Source: Terrirubrum sp051646285 (GTDB lineage Bacteria; Pseudomonadota; Alphaproteobacteria; Rhizobiales; Beijerinckiaceae). Taken from it: 6,411 nucleotides of DNA. The position numbers and the translations under genes were made by a program. Below are positions 5,062 through 6,411 of the stretch, piece after piece. The stretch lies in the NCBI GenBank assembly GCA_051646285.1, contig JBOFCU010000331.1, positions 1 through 6,411 of the forward strand. The letters are read 5' to 3'. Numbering within the stretch: the stretch's first letter is position 1; each line of letters begins with the position of its first letter. A model generated the notes under the pieces. It made no database searches. It had not been told where the DNA came from and saw only the letters and a program-made list of their open reading frames with translations.

Positions 5062-6171
5062 ATGCGGATCGTTTCATACAATGTCGAAAATCTATTTCGC
5101 CGCGCCAAAGCCTTGAATCTTTCGACTTGGAGTGAAGGCAAGCCTATTCTTGATGCTGTTTCCCAACTCAACACAATTCTGAATGAGGCGAACTATACCC
5201 CCGCGCGAAAAGATAAAATCATAGATATATTGAAACAGCTCGGCCTGACAAAATCAGATATAGGTCAGTACGCTATTCTTCGTCAAAATCGCGGCAAATT
5301 ATTAAAACGCCCAAAATCTAGCCCTCTTCAGATTGTGGCAAATGGCCGGGAAGACTGGATTGGCTGGGTGGAGCTGACGGAAGAATCTATCAATGAAACA
5401 GCCATGCTTGTCACGGCCAAAGTGTTGCATGACACCGCAGGCGATATTGTCGGTGTGGTCGAGGCGGAAAACCGGATAGCGCTGAAAAAATTCAGCGAAC
5501 AACTGTTAAAGGATGTCGGCGGCAAACCTTATGCGCATGTCATGGTGATTGATGGCAATGATGATCGCGGCATTGATGTCGGTATCATGACGCGCAAGGG
5601 TTATGATATTCTCAGCATCAACAGCCACGTGGATGACACCGATACCAAGGGCGTTATTTTTGGGCGCGATTGCCCGGAATATGCAATCAGAACACCATCT
5701 GGAGAAACCGTTTGGGTCCTTGTCAACCATTTCAAGAGTAAAGGGTATGGCAAGCCCGGGGAATCAGATGACAAGCGACAGCGCCAAGCCAAGCGCGTTG
5801 CATCCCACTATAATTCGTTACGTGTGGACGGCTATAAATATGTAGTCGTTCTTGGTGATTTGAACGACACGCCAGACAGCACACCACTCAAGCCGCTCTT
5901 GACAAAAACTGACTTGCAAGATGTTTTTGCACATCCGAAATTTGATGACGGCGGCAGGCCTGGCACGTATGGCAATTGCGCAGCCTCCAATAAAATCGAC
6001 TATATTTTATTGTCGCCTGCCCTGTTCAAGGCGATAAAAAATGCGGGCGTTTTCCGAAAAGGCGTGTGGGGCGGAAAGAATGGTGATTTCTGGGACATTT
6101 ATCCAGAAATGACCAAACCGCAACATGCCGGCTCTGATCATGCTGCTGTATGGGTCGATATTGATTTGTAA
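5062..6171 (+). CDS. Endonuclease/exonuclease/phosphatase (EEP) family protein with N-terminal insert
   Basis: A 369-residue protein of the DNase I/APE1-like EEP superfamily, metal-dependent phosphodiesterases acting on nucleic acids or phospholipid headgroups. All core motifs are visible: YNVENL (6-11, N7), VVEAEN (132-137, metal-binding E134), DRGIDVGIM (168-176), VNHFKSK (221-227, H223), LGDLNDTP (264-271, D266 and N268), KIDYILLS (311-318, D313) and SDHAAVWVDI (358-367, catalytic H360). The active site therefore looks intact. Unusually, about 125 residues separate the first motif from the catalytic glutamate; the extra segment (roughly 12-110) is predicted helical and charged. I recall similar longer EEP proteins in other bacteria, with no known substrate. 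No signal peptide is seen, so it is probably cytosolic. ATG 5062 has AGGA (5050-5053) eight bases upstream. The gene is visibly more A/T-rich than parC and the flavodoxin gene. Confidence 0.85.
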   Translation: MRIVSYNVENLFRRAKALNLSTWSEGKPILDAVSQLNTILNEANYTPARKDKIIDILKQLGLTKSDIGQYAILRQNRGKLLKRPKSSPLQIVANGREDWIGWVELTEESINETAMLVTAKVLHDTAGDIVGVVEAENRIALKKFSEQLLKDVGGKPYAHVMVIDGNDDRGIDVGIMTRKGYDILSINSHVDDTDTKGVIFGRDCPEYAIRTPSGETVWVLVNHFKSKGYGKPGESDDKRQRQAKRVASHYNSLRVDGYKYVVVLGDLNDTPDSTPLKPLLTKTDLQDVFAHPKFDDGGRPGTYGNCAASNKIDYILLSPALFKAIKNAGVFRKGVWGGKNGDFWDIYPEMTKPQHAGSDHAAVWVDIDL

Positions 6172-6179
6172 AGCTGAGA

Positions 6180-6411
6180 TTAACCCGGCTCCTTGCTCAA
6201 AACAGAGAGATCGACAGCATCAAGCTCGATCTCCCACTCCTTGCCTTCTGCATCAATCGCTTCCTCGATCACCCAGACATCATCATCAAGTTCGATCTTG
6301 CCCCATTCAGTGAAACCAAGGCTGCGCAAGGCATGTTCGACACGGGTGCGTTCGGTCGCGTTGGGCTGGCGCTTGGTTTGGGCATGAACCGGCGATAGAA
6401 AATTGGCTGCG
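6180..6411 (-). CDS. PepSY-like exported protein, C-terminal part (5' end outside window)
   Basis: The - strand frame is open from 6410 to a TAA at 6180-6182 and encodes 76 residues. It begins AANFLSPVHAQTKRQ, which looks like the end of a signal peptide with a cleavage site at VHA-Q. A compact domain follows: TRVEHALRSLGFTEWGKIEL, then DDDVWVIEEAIDAEGKEWEIELDAVDLSVL. The helix followed by strands with alternating acidic residues (V-x-x-A-L-x-x-x-G-F, W-x-I-E-x-x, D-x-x-G) matches the small PepSY type of periplasmic domain, thought to bind or inhibit partner proteins such as peptidases. Nearly the whole mature protein is present; only the signal peptide start is missing. It converges on the EEP gene with 8 bp between the stop codons, and no terminator is evident between them. 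The overlapping + strand frame (6193-6387) is low-complexity and judged spurious. Confidence 0.65.
   Translation of the reverse strand, partial: AANFLSPVHAQTKRQPNATERTRVEHALRSLGFTEWGKIELDDDVWVIEEAIDAEGKEWEIELDAVDLSVLSKEPG

Noticed and set aside
4992..5174. 60-residue - strand frame covering the spacer and the start of the EEP gene
   Set aside because: No ribosome binding site or family resemblance seen, and its N-terminal half is antisense to the conserved EEP start.
6207..6233. Inverted repeat GAGATCGA / TCGATCTC as terminator for the EEP gene
   Set aside because: No T-run follows on either strand and it lies within the coding end of the PepSY-like gene.

Overview
The window reads as ordinary chromosomal DNA of a Gram-negative alphaproteobacterium. 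The ParC tail, the bacterial Asp/Glu leucyltransferase (Bpt), several codon choices (GCC, GGC, CGC, ATC) and the use of TTG starts behind good ribosome binding sites all fit that group. A sphingomonad-type genome is a plausible guess from the parC / bpt / NTF2-fold / PepSY company, but this is inference from memory of gene neighbourhoods, not something the sequence proves. I see no tRNA, rRNA, CRISPR array, insertion sequence, integrase or attachment site.

Layout, left to right. (1) Positions 1-1051 hold the 3' half of parC (topoisomerase IV subunit A) on the + strand. (2) A 161-bp spacer with two clear inverted repeats leads into a two-gene + strand unit: a WrbA/flavodoxin-type FMN protein (1213-1791) and a catechol-2,3-dioxygenase/glyoxalase-fold (VOC) protein (1861-2388). 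The unit is closed by a strong intrinsic terminator at 2399-2424. (3) Converging on that terminator is a - strand pair: bpt (2893-3639) followed by an NTF2/SnoaL-fold protein (2408-2896). Both appear to start with TTG, and the stop of the first overlaps the start of the second. The stop codon of the NTF2 gene lies inside the loop of the shared terminator. (4) After a 166-bp divergent spacer, a + strand gene (3806-4990) encodes an exported, cysteine-rich protein with glycosidase/sialidase-like beta-propeller motifs. (5) A 71-bp spacer with a 12-bp perfect palindrome over a TTGACA hexamer precedes a cytosolic endonuclease/exonuclease/phosphatase (EEP) protein (5062-6171). (6) A - strand PepSY-like exported protein (6180 to beyond the window) converges on it with only 8 bp between the stops.

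Working together: the flavodoxin/VOC pair looks like a small quinone or catechol (electrophile) detoxification unit by analogy with known reductase-plus-VOC operons, and the palindromes upstream are candidate operators. Bpt is the N-degron enzyme that marks proteins with N-terminal Asp/Glu for ClpS/ClpAP. The role of its NTF2-fold partner is unknown. The propeller, EEP and PepSY proteins show no obvious shared pathway. I found no convincing sign of a new multi-gene system. The most worthwhile leads are the regulatory architecture upstream of the flavodoxin gene, the poorly characterised exported propeller, and the insert-bearing EEP protein.
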